From the NCBI GenBank assembly GCA_940671915.1, contig CALNVZ010000174.1, positions 73,610,537 to 73,674,536 of the forward strand: DNA of 64,000 nt. Direction: 5' to 3'. Each line of letters opens with the position of its first letter. Position 1 is the first letter of the stretch. Below the pieces are notes generated by a model. It worked only from the letters and a program-made list of their open reading frames with translations, was not told the DNA's origin and searched no databases. Positions 33,804 through 47,083 of the stretch are shown here, piece after piece. The stretch comes from Paracentrotus lividus. Lineage: Eukaryota > Echinodermata > Echinoidea > Camarodonta > Echinidae. The translations under genes and the position numbers were made by a program.

Positions 33804-35813
33804 ATGTCACATGCACCGGGTAAAATGAACGAGTCTTCGCCGTTTACCGAAAAACCAAAATTTGCAACACGGCAATAGAACGGCACCGGCCACATAGCAT
33901 TTTTCATCATTTTCACCGAGTCTGTATCGTTCTAGACCGGGTCTATACCAGGTCCTAGCCAGCCTGGTACCGGGCTGACCGTCCTCATATGTAGTCTATG
34001 CTTTCTTTTTCCCGTACGATTACCGCTTGCCCGACGGCCTTACCGCTCTCTGACAAGAAAAAGAATTTATTTTTCTTCGCCGAGTGACTCACCGTTTTCC
34101 ACCGTTCGCGACCGTGCAAAAAAGGTTGATTCGAACGGCGGGAAACGGAGGATACCCGGTGATGGTACACGGTGGGTCGGTGGTGACCCGTCAAAAACGT
34201 TCACGTAATTTTGTCTTCGGTTCATGCCCGGCGAATGTTTTGAGCATGCTCGAGCATGCTCAAAATTTTTAATCATTATGTTATGAATTGTCTAAAATTT
34301 TGTCATAATCATTTCATTGCAATATCCTTTTAGCCAAATTATGACCCTCTATAGAATCGCATCAAGAAAAATGTCTACATCATTCATAGTTCTGCTTTTT
34401 GGATATTTTTGTATGATCCATGAATTAGTTTTTTGTTTATTTCTATTTTCATTGTTTTACACACGACCCCTTTAAGTGATTTTAATGTGATTAAATAAAT
34501 TTATCAGAACTATACAAGACAATATCTTAATATAATATTTTTATTGATAAAAATACATGCAAATGACATTACACTTTATATCCGAGAAACCGCTTTTAAG
34601 AGTGCCTAAAATTACGAATTTTGTTTGCCATAGATTGTATACCATTCATGTAATTAATTTAATTAATAAGGGTATATAGTTATGGTAATGACATACCAAA
34701 ATTGAACCACTTTTCAAGGAAGCCTACAAAGAATCGAAAATACAAAACAAAGACTTGCCCAAGCATTTCCCGTCCGAAAATTTAGGAAATTGAGATTAGG
34801 GCTTTTGCCCCCACCCCCCCTTATCGCCGCCCGTCCCCCAGTAAATAAATAATAATATACATGTATATGAATGGATGGAGTGACCCGTGTGGAACAACTC
34901 ATACCCCATGGTTTTTGTTTGAATAATGATGGGATATTGGACGCCCAAAGACCAAAACGCAGACCCCCTAATCAAGACATACAAAATACTATTATTTCAA
35001 AATGAAGAAAATTTGTGGGAAACAAAACCTTTAAGGTTTTCCCATCTTTTCAGAACTCTAAGTTAGAAGAATTTACTAAGTACGACCAATTCGATATTGT
35101 ATAAAATCTATTACAAAGTGCAAATAATTAAATCAGAAATAAATTGATATGAAAACAGAAACAGAGGCTTAAAGTAAATTAAAGAAATGCGACAAAATAT
35201 GGCCCCATATAAAATTATAATTTTCGAGTAAACCAGCCCCTAAATAAAGTTGATAATCATCTCCCTGTTTATGTCATTATGATTTATTCCTCATTGAATA
35301 TAATACTTTTGTTTTGTAAAATATGAACTCAAATTCATTCAGTTATTGATTGATCTTGTTGGTTAACAAGCAAGGGGACAACCGATTTAAAAACGTAGTT
35401 TTCAAGTATAGTTTTCATGTACTAAGAGTTGGAAAGTTTAGCCACAAGGGGGCGTGTACTTGATGCGGAAAAGAAAAGGGGGTGATCGATTCATGTTGCC
35501 CGACCTCACCACGGTCCATCTGCGTCCTGCAAACGGGCATGAAACGAGTGTGGCGTCCTCATTCAGTCCTTTCATCGCCCTTTTAACGACTAGTCCGGTT
35601 TAAGACCGTTCTGAAATACCCGGACATCCCCCGGAAAGAACCCGGCAAGAGTTCGGCAGTTCTTTAAAATCCTCTCGGGAACGGGTGCCCAGCGAGCTCC
35701 TTTGAACGTGTTGGACGGGCTTCAACCGCTTCACCGTGTGCCTCACCGTTTGCCGCCGTGTGCCCGAGTCTGACCAGAACGGTGGCGAACGGTGGGCTAA
35801 CACGGCGCATGTG
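33804..35813. mobile_element. Possible 2-kb element with TGTCACATGC termini
   Basis: TGTCACATGCACCG near 33804 mirrors CGGCGCATGTGACA near 35813, and both termini lead into GC-rich, CCGTTCGC-rich arms. The middle (about 34300-35480) is plain AT-rich sequence without coding signals. Confidence 0.35.
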
Positions 35814-36352
35814 ACACCTGCATAAGGGGCTGGTATTCACAATTCACATTTACACTTTAAATGTAAATTTTCCTGTGTAACTAACAGCGGTCTCCATCCT
35901 CTCATCCCGCTTACGTTCATGTTTTCCCATAATGCAAGGCGAATCTCTTTGCAATGTGACCTGGAGACAGGTGTGTCGCCATGGCAACTGGTCGGCGGGT
36001 AACTTGTCGTCTGTGGCGATGGATGAGTGGCTAAAACCAGCCCGCATCCAAATGTTGATAGGTGAAAGACCCCTTCTGCACGGCGGGAAAGGTATTAAGA
36101 CGCCAAATCGGCGCACACCGTTGTTAAACATCCATTGCTTTATGTTTGAATACACCTGTAATGTATAAATGGAAGAAAATAATGTATGTTTAACAAAAAA
36201 ATCAACAATGAAAACGAAATTAATTTCCTGAACTTAATTTCATTCATTTGTCTTCATCCTTTTTTTTTTAAAGCAGAAAAATATTTCCCAAGAATATGAA
36301 CAAAATATAAATCACAAAATTAAATTTTGGACCAAACTATCAAAAGATTATA

Positions 36353-36795
36353 CAGTATCAAATAAAATGGTACAAGAGGGGAACATTTTTTTTTTAGTAT
36401 GAAAATTAATCATAATCTATTAGTGGTTTATACTCCCATTAAGAAGGAAAATCAGGTGTTCTTCTGAATTTAAAAAATTTATATTATTTGGTACTGTAGA
36501 TTTTGAGATATGATCAGTTTTCTATGATCAAGAAATATTTATATTGCGCATGCTTTTCTTTTTTTTATTTTTTTATTTTTATTATTATTATTATTATTAT
36601 TATTTTTTTTTTTTGGGGGGGGATATATCGATAAGCTCCTCTTAGCACAAAATTTAGCATTACTTTTGTTTCTAAAAAGCAAATAATACAAACCAAAGTG
36701 CATCCGCAAGAAAAATCTTTTGGCCTTAATTTGGTACCACATACACACGTCAATTATTTTTTTCCTCAACTGTTCGATTTTTAAAATACAGACTG
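36353..36795 (+). mobile_element. Family R element, copy 3, degraded
   Basis: CAGTATCAAATAAAATGGTA at left, ACAGACTG at right, with AGAAAAATCTTTTGGCCTTA inside as in copies 1 and 2. Carries an internal (TTA)n expansion at 36578-36602. Confidence 0.7.
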
Positions 36796-36807
36796 TACAT
36801 GTGTTAG

Positions 36808-37400
36808 CTCAATAACATTGATAATACATAAACAATCTAAATATATATTTATACTTAATTTCAATCATTATAGCGGTTTTCAAGTTTTTAGAAGGCATTA
36901 AAATAATTTATCACTATCTTATTTTTACATTCGCTAGTGACGTCAGCAGCGCGTTCAAACTGTCAGCATTAATAGTACATAAAACATTTATATATTAAGT
37001 CATACTATATTTCAATCATTATACATCATTCATCAGGTCTGCAGGGCTTATTAAAACACCCAAAACACAATCTTTAAATAGCCCACTGATACGTGATTTT
37101 ATAATTATTCATTTTGTAACAGCATGTTGTATATTAAAGCACATTCATTATATCTGATACACTTATCACATCTTATTTTTACATTCACTAAATAGGTCAG
37201 CAGCGTTCAAACTGTCAACATTGATAACACATAGAGGATTTAAATATTAATTCATACTATATTTCAGTCATTATTGTGGTTTTCGGGTTGTTAGTAAAAA
37301 CATGAAAATCATTCATCCGTCTGTATCGCTTATTAAAACACCCAAAACACAATCTTTAAATAACCGTTCACTTTGTAACGGCACATTGTAGCTGGCCGAC
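36808..37400 (+). repeat. Tandem duplication, unit about 250 bp
   Basis: TATTTTTACATTC..CT..GTCAGCAGCG, TTCAAACTGTCA, CATACTATATTTCA, and GCTTATTAAAACACCCAAAA with CACAATCTTTAAATA recur in the same order at about 36920-37080 and 37172-37366. A partial third unit precedes at 36808-36900. Confidence 0.75.
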
Positions 37401-37710
37401 ATTAAACCACAAGTATTGAGTGAGTTTTATCGATAAAAGGATGGGGTTAAAATCAAAGGCATTTTCTCAAATTAGAACACGGATGAGAGACTATTTTAGC
37501 CTTTTGTTTCACCGAGTTAACTTAATTTTGAATAGAACAGTTGAAACTACATGTATATTATTATTTCAATAAAGGCCTACGAGTAGAATAATACTGTTTA
37601 TCAATTGAATTGAACTTCTCTTGGAGGGAAGAAGGTAGATGTTACCAAATAAATTGCCCTCCCCAAAGAAATGAACCTAGAAAATAAATGCATGTCAAGA
37701 AAAGAAAAAA

Positions 37711-37712
37711 GG

Positions 37713-37766
<54 letters not shown>

Positions 37767-37770
37767 GGGG
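37711..37770 (+). repeat. Poly-A tract followed by poly-G
   Basis: About 47 A residues then 13 G residues. Length is unreliable in any assembly. Confidence 0.9.
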
Positions 37771-37990
37771 GTTCCACCTCTTCGTTCCTATGGGCCATTT
37801 ATCCTTCTTTTAAATCAAATCAAAGCAAATAAAATCAATTAAAATCAAATTTATTGAAATAAAATCCACATTTTTGGATTATAATAAAAAAAAAAAATAC
37901 AATAAAAATTATATAAAGAATAAACATACAAGCATATTTAACAAAATCAGTGAATAACTAAATCTAAATATTATATATATATTTATATAT

Positions 37991-39539
37991 ACACTGCCCT
38001 AGCCCTCCAAAAGTTTGGGTACACCTGATGCCAGTTATGTTTTGTGTCATAACTTTAAAATTGCACCCCTTCCACCATGTCCATATTTCTGAAATTTTGC
38101 AACTATTTTAGGCATATTGGAATTAAAGAAGCCTACCAATTTCCATACCTCTATTCTAAATACTTTTTGAGTTATTGGCATTTTTAATTGTGTTGCATTT
38201 AACGTATCTGTATTTTGTACTCCATGTGTCTATGGGAAAACTGATCGCGCATAGCGCGACAATTCTTGAAGCTGTGCATTATCTAATAAAATGATGCATA
38301 ATACCCTCTGCTAAAAAGTTATGAAAGCTTGTGGCACAAAGATATTATCCTTAATCTCACTTCGGCGAATGCACGAAGGGGTTCTGAATCCCATAGACTT
38401 TGTGTGGCTCTAGGTGTTCTAATACAACTTGGCTCTTAAAAAATCACATTGATAATCTGCTTCCCTCACTAATTACAGGTGTCTTTCCTACAGGGGCTCA
38501 CACCGCTATCATCAAACCATCTTTGAAAAAGTCTACTTTAGATAGAAATGAGCTAAACGGCTATAGACCGATCTCAAATTTAACTTTTGTTGGTTAGCTT
38601 ATTGAAAAGATTGTTTGTAATCAACTAATCCAACATATGGAATCCAACAGGTTACTCGATCCATTCCAGTCAGCATACAGGCCCAAACACAGTGTAGAAT
38701 CTGCTCTTGTTCAAGTCAAGAATGATATTATGTTTGCACTTAATTCTGACAGAGTTGTATTAATGGTCCTTTTGGACCTATCTGCAGCATTCGATACTAT
38801 AGACCATAATACTTTTATATCACGCTTGTCCAGCAGAATTGGAGTTAGATCTGTTGTTTTGTCCTGGTTTAAGTCCTATTTAAGTGGTTGGTCCTCTCAA
38901 GTTGAAATATCAGGTGAACTATCCAAACCCCAAATTTCTAACTTTGGATTACCACAAGGCTCGGTCATTGGCCCTCTAGGTTATTCAGTATATACGCTTT
39001 CGGTGGGTGACATAGCGAGACACCATAATATAAGTTATCACCTTTACGCAGATGATACTCAGTTATATATATCTTTCGACCCGAAAACTGCAGGAGACCT
39101 TGAAAAAGCCCTTGATAAACTGCAGAGATGCATATTTGACATCAAACAGTGGATGACGGTAAACAAATTAAAGCTGAACGATTCAAAAACTGAATTTTTC
39201 ATAGCTACCTCCACGCACAATTTGAAGAAATTGCCTGATTTTCAGCTTAGAAATTGGTGATCTCAGTATCAGTCCCTCAGAAAAAGTTAAGAAAAAAAAA
39301 AGTCTTCATGGACTTCTTAAACGATTCAACTGTTAGGGATTGTCTTAATGTGAGAGGGAGTTTGTTCCTTTTTTGTTTTAAGGAACTACGTTCATTTATA
39401 TATGTGGTTCTTATTGTGTATTTCTTTTGTGTGAATATGTAAATTGAAATTGTGAGCGCTTTGGGCCATTTGGGAAAGGCGCGATATAAATATTGGGTAT
39501 TATTATTATTATTATTATCAATAATTTTGGCCACCACTG
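37991..39539 (+). mobile_element. Divergent CAGTGGTGGCC-family element (copy D), split by a LINE
   Basis: The left terminus is diverged (CACTGCCCTAGCCC near 37992). The body shares TACTTTTTGAG, CATAGCGCGAC and CCCATAGACTTTGTGT with copies A-C. The right terminal repeat is cut: GGTGTTCTAATA at 38413-38424 resumes as AATAATTTTGGCCACCACTG at 39520-39539 after the LINE. Confidence 0.7.
38425..39519 (+). pseudogene. CR1/L2-like LINE reverse transcriptase fragment, 5'-truncated
   Basis: Encodes reverse transcriptase motifs in order: NGYRPISNL (38550-38583), a TAG at 38596, LIEKIV, FQSAYRPKHSVESAL, LLDLSAAFDTIDH, GLPQGSVIGPL and the catalytic YADD in YHLYADDTQLY. The main frame is 38637-39260. It is defective: 5' end lost, an internal stop, a frame change near 39255 and the C-terminal part missing. 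The 3' tail ends GGCGCGATATAAATATTGGG then (TTA)n, as in CR1/L2 elements. It is flanked by AATA (38421-38424, 39520-39523). Confidence 0.9.
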
Positions 39540-39556
39540 TATATACAATCATATAC

Positions 39557-39623
39557 ATTTACATATAATTGTACATATACATGCACATATATTCACAAAC
39601 ATACATAAATATACATACATGTA

Positions 39624-39663
<40 letters not shown>

Positions 39664-39765
39664 TAATTTTTTTTTATAGATGTATGCATATTTAACATAC
39701 ATACCTGTAAACATACGCATATATACACTCACACACACACACACACACACACACACTTATATATA
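39557..39765 (+). repeat. (TA)n, (CA)n and related microsatellite
   Basis: ATACATA-type repeats, (TA)n at 39628-39660 and (CA)n at 39729-39756, leading into copy A of the CAGTGGTGGCC element. Confidence 0.9.
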
Positions 39766-40760
39766 CAGTGGGGGCCAAAATTATTAGAACACCAAGCATA
39801 TTTAAATGATTTTAGTAATTTTCACTCAGTTGACCATTAAAATACCTTTAAAATGGTTGGAATGTCTCCGAATATCATCATTATGCTTTAAAAACGAAAT
39901 AACAAAGCCATGCGTTGGAAACTCGCCCCCAAGTCGCCCTTTTTTAAAGTTACACCACCAATTGAAAAATTTAAAAATCTTACCCCTTTCAGGATCAAAG
40001 TGTCATAACGTAAAACATTTTAAGCCTCTCCCTACAAAAGTATATATATTCTGAAAGGAAATTTCCTGAGGATGTCAAAAATGGCATTTATAAGAACACA
40101 GGGTGAAGTAGTTACATCTTAAGTGGGGTTTTTTAGATTATTTTTGAAGGGCCCCAAATTTTTTATTCAGTGCCCCTATTTAAGTCCCCCGTTCCAATGC
40201 CCTTAATATTTCAACATATGTGAATTGAAAATCATAAAATTTCCTTTTAAAAAATATACATTTACGAGGAGAGTCTTCATTAAATGAAAAAATAGTCTTA
40301 ACTTTCAATGGGCATGGGCATTTTGGTGATCTCACCAGCCTGGGTGGGGGCGAATCCACCCTCCCTATTTGACCAAATTTTCTGAAACTAAGCATGTATT
40401 TGAGGTATATTAGAATAAATAAGCCTGCTAAGTTTCATACTTTTACCTAAAATACTTTTTGAGCAATCGACATATGTAATTGGCATTTTACTTTTTTACA
40501 TTTGGACTACATTTTTAACACACAAGTCTATGGGGAAACTAAAAGCGCATAGCGCAACTATTTTTAATGCTGCGCATTACCAGATGGTCAAAACTATATA
40601 AATTTGGTATCAACATATACGTTAGACCCTATGCTAAAAAGTAATGAAAGCTCATGACTCACAAAAGATATCTTTAATTTGATTTCGGCAAATGAACTAG
40701 GGCATTGATAATCCCATAGACTTTGTGTAGGTTCAGGTGTTCTAATAATTTTGGCCACCA

Positions 40761-40763
<3 letters not shown>
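39766..40763 (+). mobile_element. Tc1/mariner-like non-autonomous element, CAGTGGTGGCC family, copy A
   Basis: 998 bp. CAGTGGGGGCCAAAATTATT and AGAACACC at left; GGTGTTCTAATAATTTTGGC and CACCACTG at right; TA-rich flanks. Near-identical in layout to copy B (58988-59981) and reversed copy C (63055-63952). No transposase frame, so mobilised in trans if at all. Confidence 0.85.

Positions 40764-40816
<53 letters not shown>
40764..40816 (+). repeat. (TA)n microsatellite
   Basis: About 25 TA units directly after copy A. Confidence 0.95.
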
Positions 40817-40823
<7 letters not shown>

Positions 40824-40851
40824 TATTCTATTTTAGATGTATACTTATTTG

Positions 40852-40895
40852 GAGGGGCGCTATATAAGAATATGTTATTATTATTATTATGTTAT
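40852..40895 (+). repeat. Solo LINE/SINE 3' tail
   Basis: GGAGGGGCGCTATATAAGAA then (TTA)n resembles the tail of the LINE ending at 39519. No reverse transcriptase sequence precedes it. Confidence 0.5.
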
Positions 40896-41635
40896 CATTT
40901 ATGATTATCATCTTTTTTTTCCCTTTTTGCTCGGGGGGGGGGCAACGGCCAAAAATCTTCATTTAAGTTGGGATGGACATGCTAGGTGCCCCCTTTTAAT
41001 TCGCAACTGGTTCATGTCACTCTCTAATAGCAAATTCAGCCCTTGCTCCGGCTTTAATTAGTTAAATGTGTTTGTCCCTGTTTTCACTTTCCGGAACCCT
41101 AGCTATATTTTGGACGTCCTCCAAACCATTCCCGCAGATTAAATACAAGTTTTTAACCCCACATTTTCCATTTTTGCCATTTTTATTATTGTGGGGCCCT
41201 TTTTGTTTACCCGGTAATGTTCTTTAATTCTACGTTTATGGCTACAGGCTTAGGTCTGTCGTCTAGGGAAACAGTTAAAGTTTATTTTGGTTGGGGTTCA
41301 AAATTGATTTTATTCATTTTTACACCATGGAAATGTTTATCTTCACAATTAATGTATATTGTAGAATCTCAGCAAAACATAAATCACAATGAACAATATG
41401 ATATAGATACCAGTTTAACCTTATCATTATGGCTAAAACAACTCTTTTTTTTGTGCAAAATTATAACATTTTTTTGTGTGCAAAATTATAACATTTTTTT
41501 TTTCTTTTTTGTTTTTAACATATAGGTAGAATAAAATATTCGGACTTTTAAAAAAATCACACTTTTCACTTCGACCCCTCACCTGGACAAGAGACCAAAC
41601 CTCGATTCAACCTAAAGAACAATACGATTAAAAAC

Positions 41636-41640
<5 letters not shown>

Positions 41641-41675
<35 letters not shown>

Positions 41676-41770
41676 ACACATCCACACCTTCTTCACGTAC
41701 GCCCTCCTCTTACCCACCTACACACCCACACATACACCCACGCACACACACGTGCGCTTCCGCACACCAC
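41641..41770 (+). repeat. (TA)n and CA-rich microsatellite
   Basis: (TA)n to about 41672, then CACAC-rich sequence. Confidence 0.85.
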
Positions 41771-41774
41771 CAAC

Positions 41775-43455
41775 TACACATATTGAATGTACCCTCGATC
41801 GCGCGGCCGTGCACAATAATTATAAAGTAAATGCATTGGATTCCAGTGTGGGGCGTAGAATATTAGCATTTCCTTATTTCAAATGTCTTATCTTACCAAG
41901 AAATTGAAATACTAACAACGAAACGGACTTTTTAAGTGGCACCGGACGAGGTATGAAGATGTATAATAGCATAATAATATCATCAATAAGTATTGAGCAA
42001 GCATCTTATATTATGTGATAAAAACATGGTTTAGCTTTCTTTTGGCAATCTTACATCGACAATTACAGGTAATGAAAATGACAGTATGACAATTATATAT
42101 TTTTTAAAAGTGAAATAAGAAATAGAGATTCAGAAGATTTCATTTAGCGCATTCAGAAAAAAATTGATAAATGTCGCAATGCAATCCCCTAAATGACAGT
42201 GATGCCGAAATGAAGTCATGGTATTGTCTATTTTTTTTTTCTTCAGAATTTGTGGTAGGCCTGACCCTAACCTTCCCGTAACAAAATGCCGTACAATAGC
42301 AGGTGTAAAATAATGATCTTATATTTTGGTGGACAGGATAATGAAGGGGGTTGATGCTTTCGCTTTTGATAAAGGACGACACCGGGCTGGTATTCAGATC
42401 ATTTGAAATGTAGAGTAAAATAGTACAGCACTAAAAATGTCATCAAAATCGATAATCACTGCTGTAACTTATGTCAATGTAAGCGATACATATTGTATAC
42501 ACATGCATGGAAAAATAAAATAAATCTGATTTCATATACTACATGTAGAATACAAAACAAAACGTGGATCACATAACATCATATGCTTGCTAATTGAATA
42601 TGCATGAGACTATGCACAAAATTATCTTCTCGAAAATGAAAAACTTTAAAAAAAAAAATCATTATTTAGTTCTTTTCATCGAGTTTGATGGAATTTTCAG
42701 TGTTATATTTTCCTCTACATTTCCAATTATCTAAATTTCAGCCTCGAGTCCTTTTAATTACCCTTGGCTTTTTAAGAGAAGAGGCCCCCTTTTCAGCGAT
42801 TTTGTTTATTTTCAGGGGATGGAAGCCTTTGGTCATGTTGGTCGCGCGTGTTCAAGATGTTTTTCTTAACAACATCATTGGCTCTGTTCAGTCATATAGA
42901 TATAACTGTTTATTTTTTTGGTTTGTTTTTTTCAAATATAAGTTAGTAATACCGCTTTTGATTTAACATTGTTTAATGACAAATGAAATAAATTAAGTTT
43001 GAAAAAAAAAAATGCATTTGATTAGAAAAAAATATATATTATTAAAAAAAAATTCTATATAACATGATTTCATTTAAAGTTGCCCATAGTATTGGTCTAA
43101 CAATAAAATGTCACAAAACGTGGATTAATGAGTACAATTCTTGAATATTTGGATTATTTGAAAAGAGAAAGAACTTAACAAAGGAAGATTCTTGTTGGAC
43201 TAGATCTACGTATGTATATTACTTCATTCCAAGATCAGATTTAATTTCTCGGTTTTCTTATGGGCTGTTTTACATGTCTAGATTGATTGGAAAAATTAGG
43301 ATTTTCATCAGCAATTTCACCAGCAAGGTACTACCTGTATAAAGAAGAAATGTATTTGTGTATAATCGACATAGCGTTTAAAATATCAGATAATCGCTGT
43401 ATGCGTACAGCGTTTACAACTCATCTTAATTGTTTATATTAGCATATTAACATCT
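41775..43455. other. No gene seen
   Basis: AT-rich with short frames only. No protein motif or terminal repeat noticed. Confidence 0.45.
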
Positions 43456-43460
43456 TTGTT

Positions 43461-43832
43461 CAGTGGCGGATCCAGGATTTCATAACAGGGGGGGCCCAAA
43501 ATCGGAATTTCAGATTTTGGTACACCCAAATTTTTTTCCCGTTACATCGGGCGAGCAAAAAGGTACACTCAATTTTTTCACGTCACGCTGGTCGAGCGAT
43601 AAGCGGGGGGGGGGGGGGGAGGGGGGGGTAGTGGTTTTTTTTTCCTTCGGCCATTAAGGAGGTCATCATGTATCAGCTGTAGGGTAAGGTTGAAGGTCAA
43701 TCGGCCCGCTCGTCTATTTTGGCCTCTCTTTTTTTTTTCTTCTTCTTTTTTCCCTTTTTTTTTTTTTTTTTTTTTTTTTTGCTAGGGGGGGGGGGCCCGG
43801 GCCCGTCGGGCCCCCCCCTGTATCCGCGCCTG
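43461..43832. mobile_element. CAGTGGCGGATCC MITE with 6-bp target duplication
   Basis: CAGTGGCGGATCCAGGATTT and GGGGGGGCCC at left; GGGCCCCCCC then TGTATCCGCGCCTG at right. TTTGTT is duplicated immediately outside (43455-43460, 43833-43838). Poly-T and poly-G runs inside. Likely hAT superfamily by end sequence; inference. Confidence 0.8.
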
Positions 43833-43958
43833 TTTGTTATGGCATTTCAAATTAAACGATTTCAAAAACATGTCAATAACGCGTGGCATGGTTAACGTAT
43901 TTCCAGGAATGTCTATTAAGAATTACATTTACTTTCGATACAAACTCCCTCATGTATA

Positions 43959-44802
43959 GGGGAGACTGGGGTAATTATGGCCCCTTTGTCTTGAGAGCTT
44001 ATAATTCTTTGCTGTAGTACACAATGATAATTAAATTTTTACACATGCCTAGCTAAACTCTTCCTACTATCATATGAGAAAAATAAGCCATTTACTTCAA
44101 ATTTTGTGCTTAGGGGAGCCTAAAATGTACGGCAATCACAATTCTGTTCGTTGGAAAGTGGCAAGTCTGCTTTTTTATTTGGGGTGTGATATCATTAATT
44201 AAAATCATTTAAGATGAAATTTTGATTGAAACGAAAAAATAGGAACTAACAAACACAACAGAAAAACTTCCACCTGAATATCTTAAATAGTAGAGCTGTA
44301 AATAGGGATCAAATTGAAAATGTCACTTGGGGGTAATTATGGCCCCCAGTACATAAACAGTGTATAAGCGTAGATGGGGATATTAACTTGTATGATTATG
44401 TACATAAATATATGTATTGTTAGGACTGTAAAATTTCAACATTTTGGCTGAACCAATTATTGATTAAATCAATGTTGGTGGTTGATAAGTGTATTAGGAA
44501 TACCCAACAACATTTATTATACATTACCATAATTAATTAGCATAATATCTTTGAATTCATACAGTCATTACAATAGGGGCCATAAATACCCCAACCCATG
44601 GGGGGTAATTATGGCCCCACAAAGTTGTTAACATAATTGTAATTAATATGCAAATGAGAAGTCACAGGTTTATACTTTCCTTTGTATATTATAGGTATAT
44701 AGACGTACTGTATTTTTATATAATTAGAAAATTATTGAACTTTCATTTAATGGTAGTAATATGAAATGTGAAAAGGGGGGCCATAATTACCCCAGTCTCC
44801 CC
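43959..44802. mobile_element. GGGGAGACTGGGGTAATTATGG element
   Basis: 844 bp; GGGGAGACTGGGGTAATTAT then GGCCCC at left, GGGGCCATAATTACCCCAGT then CTCCCC at right. The motif GGGGTAATTATGGCCCC recurs internally near 44331 and 44602. Flanked by TATA on both sides. No coding capacity. Confidence 0.8.
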
Positions 44803-44809
44803 TATATAT

Positions 44810-45486
44810 GTATATATTTTACGTACATGTATATTCATTAACCGCAATACGGGTCCTCTGTATGGAATTTTGGAGACGATACATGAGGTGTGCATTTTGT
44901 GTAACACATTAACAAACTAGAATTGCATAATTGAGCTTACATTGTACTTCACCTGTATTTTATGCACACCTTTTCCTTTGTGCCCCTTTAGAGAATCCCG
45001 TCATTGCATTATCAACATACAATCAACTAACCATCGGGAGGTAAAAAAATAAAATAAAAAAAATAGAGTTATTTAGTCATACCCGTTGGTTTCTAGCAAT
45101 ACGTACCCCCGGTATTTTTTAACGGAACCCTGAGGCCCGTCCATATTCATCCGCGTGACATGCCGCTTTTCTATATGTCGAGCACTGATTGGTCAGCCTG
45201 GACTCATCACGAACTAGGAAGTAACGATAAAATTTTTAAAAGTTATCAGAAAATAGCTCACATATTTTCATACAATTACAAAAGCGTAATCATTCAAAAT
45301 GAAATAAATTGTATTAACTATCTTAGGAAGTGGACATTGAACACATAAAAGCGTATGTTTGAATGATATCCGAAGGTATATAGGCCCCTTATGACTCAAC
45401 TTTGTATTTATCGAAATCTCTTTGTGTTACGGACTACATGACTCATCCCATGACGGCCTTGACACAAGTAAAAAAGAGAAAACGTG

Positions 45487-45546
<60 letters not shown>

Positions 45547-47080
45547 GCGTCTTATTTAAAGTCTCAATGCCAAGTTATTGAATACTTCCCGGAATATGTA
45601 ACGTTTATTTATTCATTTTGGATAGCATTAATTCTACAGAGGATAATATGTATGTATTTTACTTTATCGCAGGCTAAATTAAAAGAAAAAGGTGTGTAAT
45701 TCATTGGGTAAACGATTAGTCTACAAGTATGTTAATTTATTGTCTACAATGTACATTGACTGTCTGACTGTGAAGTATATTTTATTTAAAGTGGAATGAA
45801 TAAAACGATACTATTTCGTTTTTTAATGTTCAAGTAAGGATTCTAAATCTGAATCTTTATTCAACATTGATTGATCCCATTCATGTCTAGATGAGTTTTG
45901 GAGTTTCGAATTCTAAACCTTTTAAATTCTTTTTCTGGAACAATATTTTACATATTCAATTCAATTTTGTAAGTTAGTAACCAAGTAAAAAGATCATAAC
46001 GGTATCTAATTATAATAAATTATGAAATATGACAATTTTTTTTATATTAGCGCTGGCACACTTATTCGATTGAAAATCGTTTCCATCATTACAAATGTCG
46101 ACTTTAGTTGGAACAAATTTCGAAATGATCGTTTGTGTTGATATTTTTTAAATATATTTATTCTTGTGTAGTTAACAGAATACATGCATCACGATCATAT
46201 CTCATTAGCCATAGTTACATGATTTCACAGGTCTAACAACCATATATCACTCACAATTGTGATTATTTGACATACACATGGTAACATAAGCTTACATACT
46301 TTAGGCCATTGCAATACCTTTACAATTTTTCATCAGTATAAAGCGAAATATACATAAACATATAAACAATAAAATCACTAACTTATCAACTAGATACCAA
46401 AGCAAAAATTCAATATCGGATTTGTAAATAAACAAATTTGGTCTCACTTTAACAACTAACATGAAAATATAATTTAAAAAGAAAAGAAAAGTGACTGCCA
46501 TTTCTCCCAACTTCTTTCTATTTCTCCCCTTTAAGATCCTTTAGATAACATATGATAGGTTTTGACTTCCTACAGGAAAAAATCTTATCGCCTTTTGAAT
46601 GTTCCTTTTTTATGAATAAGCAACTGAATATCAAAACACTGTGCCCATGCTCTTGCATTATACCTAATAAAATACCTCCTATAGCTTTCTAGATATGAAA
46701 TGTAAAACGAAATATACAAAAAACTTCGAAATTTAAAAAATGCAAGAACGTCAACTCGACTTTAGGCTTATGTCGGCTTCTTTTCTGTTAATCATTATTT
46801 ACTCTGTATGGATTAATAAATGTCAAATCAAATTACACTTTCTGATTAACAAAGACAAGAAATTGGAGAAGATTTTTAAGACACGGAAGTATCTCTCCAT
46901 TGCTGATGTCCAAACAGAATTATCGTGAACATAGCTCTACAATACTTTAATACATATATACGTCTTTTCATGAGAAACTTTTTTTGAAAAGAAAAAGATA
47001 TTTTTCAATGTTTCTGGAAGGGGATCCTCAAAGGTGATACCCATTCGATTCTGAAGACGCAATATCAGAAGTACCCCTTT
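44810..47080. other. No gene seen; contains a long poly-A tract
   Basis: AT-rich. About 54 A residues at 45490-45544. No protein motif or inverted repeat found. Confidence 0.45.
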
Positions 47081-47083
47081 TTG

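Noticed and set aside
33512..33916. 134-codon Asp-rich frame
   Set aside because: Translation of a TCA microsatellite.
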